Shown in pieces: positions 27,795 through 38,100 of a stretch of DNA of 64,000 nucleotides (within the stretch, counting starts at the first letter, position 1; every line of letters begins with the position of its first letter). The notes below the pieces were generated by a model. The model saw only the letters and a program-made list of their open reading frames with translations. It did no database searches and was not told the origin of the DNA. The stretch covers positions 17,016 to 81,015 of the forward strand of contig NZ_PHQQ01000028.1 in assembly GCF_002909235.1 (NCBI RefSeq). Reading direction: 5' to 3'. Source of the DNA: Arenibacter catalasegens. Lineage in GTDB: Bacteria; Bacteroidota; Bacteroidia; Flavobacteriales; Flavobacteriaceae. Both the position numbers and the translations under genes were made by a program.

Positions 27795-28073
27795 ATGGGA
27801 TGCACCAAACTTAAATATCAAAATTTTTCTTTTTTAGAGATAGTACACTCTGAAAAAAGGGTGTCCGAAGAAAAAAAACGCATAAACTATTATCCATTTG
27901 GGGCGGGTCCTAGAATGTGTGTGGGTAATAATTTTGCTATGGCTGAGATGATCATAGCTATAGCGGAAATTGTGAAGAAATTTCAAATTTCCAGTTCCTT
28001 GGCAAGCGTAGAGATTAACCCGCTAATTTCTCTGAAGCCAAAGTGTGTACCTTTACTCTTTAAAGAAAGATAA
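27795..28073 (+). CDS. Right-end leader fused to the displaced P450 C-terminus
   Basis: 92-residue frame. Residues 1-36 are the element's leader ([10 protein letters not shown] to NYYPFG); residues 37-92 are the P450 C-terminus with the haem-cysteine loop [12 protein letters not shown]. It is the mirror of the left chimera: the displaced 3' part of the target gene receives a start codon and stays in frame. As a P450 piece it is surely non-functional. In an RHS target the same arrangement would give the old toxin tip a new start. Its stop lies 4 bp before the queG start. Confidence 0.7.
   Translation: MGCTKLKYQNFSFLEIVHSEKRVSEEKKRINYYPFGAGPRMCVGNNFAMAEMIIAIAEIVKKFQISSSLASVEINPLISLKPKCVPLLFKER
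27888..27902 (+). other. Right attachment site (attR) of the RHS-tip element
   Basis: 15-bp core TATTATCCATTTGGG followed at once by P450 sequence GCGGGTCC. It keeps the element's A at position 9, whereas attL has the target's G, which fixes the crossover to the right of that base. Confidence 0.85.
27903..28073 (+). pseudogene. Cytochrome P450, 3' fragment (interrupted)
   Basis: The last 56 codons of the broken P450, with the haem-binding Cys in [11 protein letters not shown] and a normal C-terminus. It lies 13,512 bp from its 5' partner at 13230-14390. Confidence 0.9.
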
Positions 28074-28077
28074 TTAT

Positions 28078-28998
28078 TTGAAAAACATTCATAAACATAC
28101 CCAACTCATTAAGGCCGAAGCCAAACGCCTCGGTTTTTTGTCGTGCGGTATCTCCAGAGCCGAATTTTTAGAAGAGGAAGCCCCAAGGTTGGAAACGTGG
28201 CTAAATAAGAACATGCATGGGGAAATGGGCTATATGGAAAACCATTTTGATAAGCGCTTGGATCCCACTAAATTGGTGGAAGGGTCTAAATCTGTGATTT
28301 CCCTTCTCCTTAATTACTTTCCGGAAGAAACGCAAAAACCTGCGACTATTAAGCTGTCTAAATATGCTTACGGACAGGATTATCATCATATTATTAAATC
28401 CAAATTAAAAGAACTTCAAGAATTTATTGCACAGGAGATAGGAGAAGTAAACGGCAGGGCTTTTGTAGATTCCGCCCCTGTGTTGGACAAGGCTTGGGCC
28501 GCAAAGAGCGGGTTAGGTTGGATAGGGAAACATAGTAATCTACTGACCCAGCAAGTGGGGTCTTTTTATTTTATTGCAGAACTGATTTTGGATTTGGAAC
28601 TGGAGTATGACCATAGGGTAACAGATCATTGTGGCACCTGCACTGCCTGTATCGATGCCTGCCCTACGCAGGCTATTGTAGAGCCTTATGTAGTTGACGG
28701 CAGTAAGTGTATCTCATACCTTACCATTGAATTAAAGAACGAAATTCCTACAGATTTTAAAGGTAAAATGGATGATTGGATGTTTGGTTGTGATGTCTGC
28801 CAAGATGTTTGCCCTTGGAACCGCTTCTCTAAACCGCACCAAGAACCTTTGTTTAATCCCCATCCCGAATTACTTTCCATGACCAAAAAGGACTGGGAGG
28901 AAATTACAGAGGATGTATTTAAAAAGGTGTTTCAGAAATCTGCCGTAAAACGGACCAAATTTTCGGGACTTAAAAGAAATATTGATTTTTTGAAATAG
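28078..28998 (+). CDS. queG: Epoxyqueuosine reductase QueG
   Basis: 306-residue cobalamin- and Fe-S-dependent enzyme that performs the last step of queuosine tRNA modification. Two [4Fe-4S] motifs are visible, [16 protein letters not shown] and [11 protein letters not shown], and the N-terminal domain has the family's [23 protein letters not shown] region. I chose the TTG at 28078 (MKNIHKHTQ), which starts 4 bp after the P450 stop; a GTG at 28045 would overlap the P450 gene. The spacing suggests translation coupled to the P450. The upstream insertion may have cut queG off from its original promoter. Confidence 0.93.
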   Translation: MKNIHKHTQLIKAEAKRLGFLSCGISRAEFLEEEAPRLETWLNKNMHGEMGYMENHFDKRLDPTKLVEGSKSVISLLLNYFPEETQKPATIKLSKYAYGQDYHHIIKSKLKELQEFIAQEIGEVNGRAFVDSAPVLDKAWAAKSGLGWIGKHSNLLTQQVGSFYFIAELILDLELEYDHRVTDHCGTCTACIDACPTQAIVEPYVVDGSKCISYLTIELKNEIPTDFKGKMDDWMFGCDVCQDVCPWNRFSKPHQEPLFNPHPELLSMTKKDWEEITEDVFKKVFQKSAVKRTKFSGLKRNIDFLK

Positions 28999-29193
28999 TA
29001 TTTTTTGATATTGGGATAGGCTTCGGACCAAAAATCTTATATCTTGAGGAGTTGGCCGCCTTTATGAAATTTCGGCAATGGTTTTGGAATGGGAGACATT
29101 GCCAACCGGAGCTTTTGAAAATTAATTGTCTAAACTTGTATTAAAACTACGGGATATTACTTTTTTAAATCCTTTTATTTTAAAGAATACTGT

Positions 29194-29201
29194 TAACTTT
29201 G
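29194..29201 (+). promoter_or_regulatory. Bacteroidota -7 box before maeB
   Basis: TAACTTTG fits the TAnnTTTG consensus and lies 20 bp before the maeB ATG. No clear -33 TTG was seen at the usual spacing. Confidence 0.4.
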
Positions 29202-29220
29202 TTTTTCTAAACAACACTTT

Positions 29221-31515
29221 ATGAGCAAGCAAAAAACCAGACGGGAGGCTTTAGTATACCATGCCAAACCACAGCCGGGAAAAATTAAAATCGTGCCTAC
29301 GAAACCCTATGCTACCCAAAGGGATTTAGGTCTTGCCTATTCCCCTGGAGTTGCTGAACCTTGTTTGGAAATTGCCAAGGACAAGGATAACGTATATAAG
29401 TATACTGCCAAGGGTAATTTAGTGGCGGTAATATCCAATGGAACTGCTGTACTTGGATTGGGGAATATAGGTCCCGAGGCGTCCAAACCGGTAATGGAAG
29501 GGAAATGTCTGTTGTTCAAGATTTTTGCTGATATTGATGGAATTGATATTGAATTGGATACTACCGATGTTGAAAAATTTATAGAAACTGTAAAGATAAT
29601 AGCCCCAACCTTTGGAGGAATTAATTTGGAGGACATAAAAGCTCCTGAAGCTTTTGAAATTGAAAGACGATTAAAAGAGGAATTGGATATTCCGGTAATG
29701 CACGATGATCAACACGGAACGGCCATAATTTCAGCCGCCGCGCTATTGAATGCCTTGGTACTTACTAAGAAAAAAATAAGTAATGTCCGTATTGTAATAA
29801 GTGGAGCAGGTGCTGCTGCTGTTTCTTGCACTCGTCTATACAAGGCATTTGGGGCAAGTGATAAAAATATAGTAATGTTGGATAGTAAAGGCGTTATCCG
29901 TAGTGATCGTGATACCTTATCAGCAGAAAAGTTAGAGTTCGCCACGGATAGAAAAATTGACACCTTGGAAGATGCCATGAAAGATGCCGATGTGTTTATT
30001 GGCCTTTCCGTAAAAGATATCGTTTCTGCGGATATGTTATTATCCATGGCTAAGGATCCCATTGTGTTTGCTATGGCAAATCCTGATCCGGAAATAGATT
30101 ATAATCTGGCCGTAAAAACTAGAAAGGATATTATAATGGCCACAGGTAGATCCGATCATCCTAATCAAGTAAACAATGTTTTAGGATTTCCTTTTATATT
30201 TAGAGGTGCACTGGATGTTAGGGCCACCAAAATTAACGAAGCTATGAAAATGGCTGCTGTTAAGGCATTGGCGGAGCTTACAAAGGAACCTGTTCCAGAG
30301 CAGGTGAATATCGCCTATGGTCAAACGAGGTTAACCTTTGGGAGGGAGTATATAATCCCTAAACCTTTTGATCCCAGGTTAATTTCTGAAATCCCACCAG
30401 CAGTGGCAAAAGCTGCAATGGACAGTGGGGTGGCTAAAATGCCTATTGAAGATTGGGATAAATACAGGGAGGAACTGCTTCAGCGTTCTGGTAACGACAA
30501 TAAGATAGTTCGTTTGTTGCACGACCGTGCCAGAATGAACCCTAAAAAGGTTGTTTATGCCGAGGCCGATCATTTGGATGTCCTTAAAGCGGCCCAAATT
30601 GCCTATGAAGAAGGGATTGCAACCCCAATTTTATTGGGAAATAAAGTGATTATAGCAGAATTGATGAAGGAGCTCGAATTCGATGCCGATATTCTTGTAA
30701 TAGACTCACATGCAGATGAAGCCAATGATAAAAGAAATCATTATGCGGCAAAATACTTTGAGAATAGACAACGTAGTGGCGTAAGCCTGTTCGGGGCACG
30801 GGCAAAGATGAAGGAACGCAACTATTTTGCAGCAATGATGGTATTGGAGGGCGATGCCGATGGAATGATTTCAGGATATTCCCGAGCATATCCTACAGTG
30901 GTAAAGCCGGTGTTCGAGGTAATAGGAAGAGCTGCCAATGTTAAGAAGGTATCTACCGTTAATATTATGATAACCGAAAGGGGCCCATTATTTTTAGCGG
31001 ACACCTCTATCAATATAGACCCCAGTGCAGAGGAAATTGCAGAAATAGCAAAGATGACCGCAAATGTGGCTACCACTTTTGGTTTTACTCCTGTTATGGC
31101 CTTATTGTCCTATGCCAATTTTGGTTCTTCCTCCCATCCGCGGGCTACAAAAGTTAGAGAAGCGGTGAAAATATTGCACGCTTCCAATCCGGATTTACTG
31201 GTTGATGGTGAGTTACAGATTGATTTTGCATTGAATAAGGACTTGCACCAAGGGAAATTTCCTTTTTCCAAATTGGCGGGTAAAAAAGTAAATACCTTAA
31301 TCTTCCCCAACTTGGAGTCGGCCAACATTACCTATAAGTTGCTGAAAGAACTTAATCAAGCAGATTCCATAGGTCCAATTATGGTAGGTTTAAGACGGTC
31401 TGTACATATCCTTCAATTAGGGGCAAGTGTAGACGAGATGGTCAATATGACCGCTGTTGCTGTTATTGATGCCCAAGAAAGAGAAAAGAGAAAAATGGCA
31501 AAATCCAGAAAATAA
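29221..31515 (+). CDS. maeB: NADP-dependent malic enzyme with phosphotransacetylase-like domain
   Basis: 764-residue MaeB-type malic enzyme that oxidatively decarboxylates malate to pyruvate and makes NADPH. Residues about 1-430 are the malic domain and Rossmann fold (YSPGVAEPCLEIAKD, VMHDDQHGTAIISAAALLNAL, VISGAGAAAVSC). Residues about 430-764 are a phosphate acetyltransferase-like domain (GMISGYSRAYPTVVKP, SSSHPRATKVREAVKIL) that is usually regulatory, not catalytic. The length fits the two-domain family. It is 59 bp upstream of ruvA and likely has its own promoter. Confidence 0.95.
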   Translation: MSKQKTRREALVYHAKPQPGKIKIVPTKPYATQRDLGLAYSPGVAEPCLEIAKDKDNVYKYTAKGNLVAVISNGTAVLGLGNIGPEASKPVMEGKCLLFKIFADIDGIDIELDTTDVEKFIETVKIIAPTFGGINLEDIKAPEAFEIERRLKEELDIPVMHDDQHGTAIISAAALLNALVLTKKKISNVRIVISGAGAAAVSCTRLYKAFGASDKNIVMLDSKGVIRSDRDTLSAEKLEFATDRKIDTLEDAMKDADVFIGLSVKDIVSADMLLSMAKDPIVFAMANPDPEIDYNLAVKTRKDIIMATGRSDHPNQVNNVLGFPFIFRGALDVRATKINEAMKMAAVKALAELTKEPVPEQVNIAYGQTRLTFGREYIIPKPFDPRLISEIPPAVAKAAMDSGVAKMPIEDWDKYREELLQRSGNDNKIVRLLHDRARMNPKKVVYAEADHLDVLKAAQIAYEEGIATPILLGNKVIIAELMKELEFDADILVIDSHADEANDKRNHYAAKYFENRQRSGVSLFGARAKMKERNYFAAMMVLEGDADGMISGYSRAYPTVVKPVFEVIGRAANVKKVSTVNIMITERGPLFLADTSINIDPSAEEIAEIAKMTANVATTFGFTPVMALLSYANFGSSSHPRATKVREAVKILHASNPDLLVDGELQIDFALNKDLHQGKFPFSKLAGKKVNTLIFPNLESANITYKLLKELNQADSIGPIMVGLRRSVHILQLGASVDEMVNMTAVAVIDAQEREKRKMAKSRK

Positions 31516-31574
31516 AATAATTGAAAAAAGCCCAATTTTCAAGAAGTTCCTAAGCTTAAAAAACGAAATAGATT

Positions 31575-32156
31575 ATGATTACCCATTTAAAAGGAAAGCT
31601 TGTTGAAAAAAATCCAACCCATCTTGTAATCGAGTGCGCAGGTGTGGGATATTTTGTAAATATTTCGTTGCACACATTTTCAAAAATTGGAGACTCGGAG
31701 AGCGTACAGTTGTATACCCATCTTCAGGTCAAGGAGGATTCCCATACTTTGTTCGGATTTTCCGAAAAGTCCGAACGTGAGATATTTAGATTGCTGTTAT
31801 CCGTTTCAGGAATAGGCTCAAGTATAGCAAGAACTATGTTGTCTTCCCTTTCTCCGGGACAAATAAGGGATGCCATTGCAACTGGAGATGTCCCAACTAT
31901 TCAGGGGATAAAGGGAATTGGTGCCAAAACGGCCCAACGCGTAATTTTGGACCTAAAAGACAAGGTTTTAAAAGTCTATGATTTAGATGAACTTTCGGCT
32001 CCATCAAACAATACAAACAAAGATGAAGCGTTATCTGCATTAGAGGTTCTTGGATTTGTCCGCAAACAAGCTGAAAAAGTTGTGGATAAAGTAGTTGGCC
32101 AAGATCCTGGACTAAGCGTAGAGGACATTATAAAATTTGCGCTTAAAAATTTATAA
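31575..32156 (+). CDS. ruvA: Holliday junction DNA helicase subunit RuvA
   Basis: 193-residue Holliday-junction-binding protein that loads RuvB. The N-terminal OB fold (MITHLKGKLVEKNPTHLVIE) is followed by tandem helix-hairpin-helix motifs (LLSVSGIGSSIARTML and IQGIKGIGAKTAQRVILDLKDK) and a C-terminal RuvB-contact domain (ALEVLGFVRKQAEKVV). Length and motifs are normal. It lies 5 bp ahead of sprA, so the two are probably co-transcribed, a pairing I recall from other Flavobacteriaceae. Confidence 0.96.
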   Translation: MITHLKGKLVEKNPTHLVIECAGVGYFVNISLHTFSKIGDSESVQLYTHLQVKEDSHTLFGFSEKSEREIFRLLLSVSGIGSSIARTMLSSLSPGQIRDAIATGDVPTIQGIKGIGAKTAQRVILDLKDKVLKVYDLDELSAPSNNTNKDEALSALEVLGFVRKQAEKVVDKVVGQDPGLSVEDIIKFALKNL

Positions 32157-32161
32157 CAAGT

Positions 32162-35100
32162 TTGAAAACAGGGGCAAAAATTTATCTTAAATCATTATTT
32201 AAGCTTACTATCCTACTCTTTATTTTCTTGGGCACAACGGAATCTTCCTTTGCACAGGAAACAGAGGCGGAAGATGTTAACGAGCAGGAAACGGACACGC
32301 TGCAAACCGGTGTGGCTTTGGGGAGATTGAAAATGGAAAACCCAGAAAGTATCGTTTCCAAATATACTTATGACCCCAATCTGGATAGATATATTTATTC
32401 CGTTAGTGTTGGAGATTTTGATATTAGTTATCCCATTATACTTACACCTACCCAGTACTTGGAGTTGGTGCGCCGAGAAGGCATGAAATCCTATTTTAAG
32501 GAAAAAATTGATGCTTTTTCTGGTAAAAAGGAAGGAAGTGAAGAGGCTCGAAAAAATTTATTGCCCAACTTTTATGTGAACAATAGTTTTTTTGAAAGTG
32601 TTTTTGGAGGAAATACTATTGAAGTAATTCCCCAAGGTTCTGTGGCCATGGACTTAGGTGTCATTTGGCAAAAAAACGATAATCCTTCCTTGTCCCCAAG
32701 AAACCGTACCAATCTTTCCTTTGATTTTGATCAACGTATAAGCTTAAGTATGTTGGGTAAAATAGGGGAACGTTTACAGGTTACCGCCAATTACGATACG
32801 GAGGCCACTTTCGATTTTCAGAATTTGGTAAAATTGGATTATACTCCCTCAGAGGATGATATTCTTCAAAAAATTGAAGTCGGTAATGTTAGTATGCCGC
32901 TGAATAGTTCGTTGATTACTGGCGCACAGAGTCTATTTGGTGTAAAAACAGAATTGCAATTCGGCAAGACTAGTGTTACTGCAGTTTTTTCAGAACAAAG
33001 ATCACAAAACAATACAGTTGTTGCACAAGGCGGGGGAACGGTGAATAACTTTGAACTTAGGGCCCAGGATTACGATGAGGACAAACACTTTTTTCTAGCA
33101 CATTACTTTAGGGACAATTATGATGCGGCCCTTGTAAATTATCCATATATAAGGAGTCAGGTCCAAATTACCAGGTTGGAAGTTTGGGTGACCAATAGGA
33201 GTCAGCAAACCCTAAATGTTAGAAATGTGGTTGCCATCCAAGATTTGGGAGAGGTGCGAGCAGAAAAGACGAGAATAGGACAAAACAATGGAGATCCAGC
33301 TGGATTCTTTAATGCTTCTACTGCTGGAAATTTACCTAGGAATAGTGCCAACGACTACAATCCCTTGCAAATAGGGGCTGGAGGTGCCCTAACACAAAAT
33401 ATTCGAGATATTGCTACCGTTCAGACTGGTTTTAACGTGCCGGGATATACTGTAAATCAGGGATTTGATTATGCTATTTTGGAAAATGCGCGAAAACTGG
33501 AACAAGGACGCGATTTTACCTTTAACGCGCAATTGGGATATATTTCCTTGAACCAAAGATTAAGCAATGATGAGGTTTTAGGGGTTTCATTTCAATATAC
33601 CTTTAACGGCGAGGTCTATCAGGTTGGGGAGTTTGCCAATGGAGGTTTGGACGCCACTACGGTGTCGCCAGGTGCAGAAATTCCGGTAAACAACAATACC
33701 TTAATTCTTAAATTGCTAAAGAGTAATATTACCAATGTTGTGGACCCTATCTGGGACTTAATGATGAAGAATATTTATTCCACTGGAGCATATCAATTAA
33801 GTCAGGAAGATTTCAAATTAAATATTCTATATACCGAAACCACTCCCCGAAATTATATTACAGCTGCGGAATCTGGTGTTGGGTCTGGTTGGCCCACGAC
33901 CCCTAAGCCCTTGGAGGAAAGGATTTTGTTGGATGTGTTTAATTTGGATAGGTTAAATGCCTATAATGACCTGCAGAATGGGGGTGATGGTTTTTTTGAT
34001 TATGTTCCCGGTATTACTATAGATCCGCAAACTGGTAGTATCATTTTCACTAAAGTGGAACCTTTTGGGGAGTTCTTGTTTGACCTCCTTGGGGGCGGAA
34101 CTTATGATGTGGATAATGATCAGGGATATAATGCCAATCAGAAGAAGTACGTATTTAGAAATATGTATGCACTTCCTACGGCAGCGGCGCAACAGGATGC
34201 TGAAAAAAATAAATTCATTTTAAAAGGTAATTATAAATCTCAAGGCACCAATGGTATTCCCATCGGGGCCTTTAATGTGCCTAGAGGTTCGGTAAGGGTT
34301 ACGGCCGGCGGTAGACAGCTTCAGGAAGGTATAGATTACACCGTAAACTATCAATCCGGTACAGTTCAAATATTGGATCCAAGTTTGGAGGCTTCCAATA
34401 CACCTATCAATATTTCCGTTGAAAATAATGCCGTTTTTGGTCAACAAACAAGACGTTTTACAGGAGTAAATGTTGAGCATCAATTCAATAAGAACTTTGT
34501 TTTGGGAGGTACTTTATTGAATTTGAACGAAAAGCCATTGACACAGAAGTCCAATTATGGGATAGAGCCTGTAAACAATACGATTTTTGGTTTAAATAGT
34601 AATTTCTCGACCGAAGTTCCTTTTTTGACCAGATTGGCCAATAAATTACCAAACATAGATACTGATGTTCCTTCCAATTTATCGGTAAGGGGCGAAGTCG
34701 CATTTTTAAGTCCCGGTTCACCAAAGAATGCTGATTTTCAGGGTGAAACAACTACCTATTTGGACGACTTTGAGGGTGCCCAATCCTTAATCGATATTCG
34801 ATCTTTTCTAGGATGGTCTATGGCTAGTCCACCCTTGGAGTACATGACCGGCAATAACAGTTTGGAATCTGGATACGGAAGGGCTAAAATGGCATGGTAT
34901 ACCGTAGATCCCATTTTTTATTCCAACCAACGTCCGTCAGCACTAAATGATAATGATATATCTACGAACGAAACTAGAAGAATCTATATACAGGATGTTT
35001 TTAATCAGGATGTTCCGCAAGGACAGACTTTAGCACAAAATACCTTGGATATTGCATACTATCCAAATGCAAAAGGGCCCTATAATGCAAACCCAGATTT

Positions 35101-38100
35101 CACGGCAGAACAGCCGCAGGATAAGTGGGCTGGGATAATGAGGTCCCTAAGTAGTACCAATTTTGAGCAGTCCAACGTGGAATACGTTCAATTTTGGGTA
35201 TTGGACCCCTACGTTGATGGCATTGCAACAAGTGCTGGTGATTTGGTAATCAACCTTGGAAATATTTCAGAGGATATCTTACCTGATGGAAGGAAGCAAT
35301 ATGAGAATGGACTTCCAGTAAATCCGGTTTCTAACGATCTTACCTATAAAACAAATTGGGGCAAGGTTCCAGCAACCCAATCTTTGGTTTATGCTTTTGA
35401 TGCCGATCAGAACAATAGAGGGTTACAGGATATTGGTTTTGACGGTTTATCTGATGCCGATGAGGCTACTTATACATTTGAAGGGGGAATAACTTATAAT
35501 GGTCCGGCGGAGGATCCTGCTCTGGATAATTATGAGTATTTCTTGAACAGGGAAGGGAGCATATTGGAACGATATTTAAATTTTAATAACCCAGATGGTA
35601 ACTCTCCGGTTCAATTGAGCAATTCGGACAGAGGCTCAACTACCTTGCCAGATGTAGAGGATATAGATAGGGATGGTACCATGAATACGGTTAACAGTTA
35701 CTTTGAATACCGTATCAATATAAAGCCGGGGACAACTATCAATGATAAGTATGTAACGGATATAAAAGAAGGGGTTACAAGGTCTTTGCCAAATGGAAAT
35801 ACCTTGAACGAGCGTTGGATTCAATACAAGATACCTTTGTCAGATTTTACGGATGCCAAGGGAGGAATAACCGATTTTAGATCCATTAGCTTTATGAGAA
35901 TGTATCTTACCGGATTTTCCAGTAATATAGTAATGCGTTTTGCAACCTTGGACTTAGTGCGTGGAGATTGGCGTACTTATACGAAATCTTTACAGCCCGA
36001 GGTTGACGGAGACCCTACGGATGATGGTACTTTAGTGGATGTCAATGCCGTTAATATTGAAGAAAATGCAGCCCGCACCCCAATACCATACGTATTGCCC
36101 CCTGGTGTGCAGCGAGAAAGATTGAACAACAACAATACCATAATTAGGCAGAATGAGCAGTCTTTGTCTTTTGTGGTCGAGAATTTGGAACCTCGTGATT
36201 CTAGAGGGGTATTTAAAAATTTGAATATTGATATTAGGCAGTATAAACGTTTGAAAATGTTTATGCATGCAGAAGAGATTGTAGAAACCGATTATGCCAA
36301 CGACGAGACTCCCTTGGTAGGTTTTATAAGAATTGGTTCGGATTTTTCCCAAAACTTTTATCAGATAGAGTTGCCCTTGCAATTAACCCCTTACGGTACA
36401 AGTTCGGACAGTGAAATTTGGCCTGAGGTAAATGAATTGGATCTTTCCTTGGAGGATTTATCTAAGGTGAAATCTGCAGGAATTGCAGCTCAGACCCTAA
36501 GCACCATTAATTATTACGAAATAGACAATGGGGTAGTGGTTCAGGTAAGCGAATTTGACCCTAGAACACTGGGTAGATTGCGTATCGGTATTCGAGGTAA
36601 CCCTTCCCTGGGAAGTATTAGAAGTGTTATGGTCGGTGTTAAGAACGATGATAACCTTCCTGCCAGGGGCGAGGTTTGGTTTAATGAATTGCGACTTTCC
36701 GGATTGGATAATAACGGGGGTTGGGCAGCGATTGCAGCTTTGGATATGAATATGGCAGATTTCGCCAGTGTATCCGCAACAGGTAGTAAAAGTACTTCTG
36801 GATTTGGTGCCATTGATCAAATGCCAAATGAACGGGCACGGGAAGATGCTATATCATATGACGTAGTCACCAATGTGAATATTGGCCAATTGTTTCCAAA
36901 AAAATGGGGTTTACAACTGCCATTTAATTACGGTATTTCCGAGCAGATGATAACTCCGGAATTCGATCCAGTGTATGATGACCTTAAATTGGAGGACCGT
37001 ATTGCAGCTGCGGAAACCCCTGAAGATGCTGAGGCTATTAGGCAGCAAGGAGAAGATTATACCAAGAGGACCAGTATTAACTTTATAGGGGTCAGTAAGG
37101 ATAGAGGGGAAGAAGCCGAGGCAAACTTTTACGATATAGAAAACTTTACTTTCAATTATTCCTATAATGAGGTGAACCATAGGGATTTTGAAATCGATGA
37201 ATTAAAAGATCAAAATGTGGTGACCGGATTCGTGTACAACCATAATTTTAAACCGGTCACGGTGGAGCCTTTTGCAAAGAAAGATTCTTTGTTTACCGGT
37301 AAGTATTTGAAATGGTTGAAAGATCTAAATTTGAATGTACTGCCTGCCAGTGTTTCTCTTCAATCCAATATAAACAGATCTTTTAATCAACAAAAGTTCA
37401 GGGATGTTTTTGAACCAGGGGTCGAAAAATTAGACCTACCATTTTTACAGCAAAGGAACTATCTTTTTAATTGGCAGTATGCTATCAACTATAGCCTAAC
37501 AAAATCCTTGCGTTTAAATCTAACTGCTTCCAATAATAATATTGTTAGGAATTATTTTGAAGAAGATGGAAATTCGGATTCGGATATAAACCAGGCCTTG
37601 GGACTGTGGGACGGATTTTTTGATTTGGGAGAGCCCAATAGACATTCTCAAGAGATGCAATTGAATTATGAATTGCCATTCAACAAAATTCCCGCTTTCA
37701 GTTTTATAAATTCCCAGTACACCTATACGAGTAATTTTGATTGGCAAAGGGGAGGGGATGCTTTGCGTGAAGTGGCAAATGAAGATATTAATACAGTGCA
37801 GAATGCGAGTACCCATAATTTAACGGCTTCTTTGACCATGCAAAAATTCTATGATTTTCTAGGATTGAGCAGAAAGAATACCAAAGCTGCTGCTAAGAAA
37901 CCGGTTCGTTTAGACAAGGGTGGGAATGCAGCATCAAAGGAAGAGGATAATGAAATTAAAAAGTCGAGCGGAGCCGGATATAATGCTTTTATAGATGTGC
38001 TTACCATGGTAAAAAGGGTAAATGTTACCTATAGTCAGAATAGTGGTAAGGTATTGCCAGGGTATACTAGGTCTGTAGGGTTCATAGGTACGGCAAAACC

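Larger units (their letters stand above)
14385..27896 (+). mobile_element. Tandem pair of 6,756-bp site-specific elements carrying an RHS toxin tip
   Basis: Two head-to-tail copies (14385-21140 and 21141-27896) interrupt a P450 gene. Copy order: RHS toxin tip, candidate immunity lipoprotein, terminator, XRE regulator (minus strand), P-loop ATPase, tyrosine recombinase, second recombinase-like protein, ORF6N protein, palindromic non-coding region, open leader ending in YYPFG. All translated proteins are identical between copies and I saw no base difference where I compared them. There are no transposase, conjugation or phage structural genes. AT-rich codon use and a fall in GC set it apart from the flanking genes. 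The proposed role is site-specific exchange of RHS toxin tips. Confidence 0.88.

Noticed and set aside
14385..27896. Interpretation as prophage or conjugative element
   Set aside because: No capsid, tail, portal, relaxase or type IV secretion genes; only a small mobility and regulation set with a toxin-immunity pair.
14376..27902. Target-site duplication from a DDE transposase
   Set aside because: The repeated 15 bp differ at one base in the way expected for recombination between two pre-existing sites, and no DDE transposase is present; tyrosine recombinases are.
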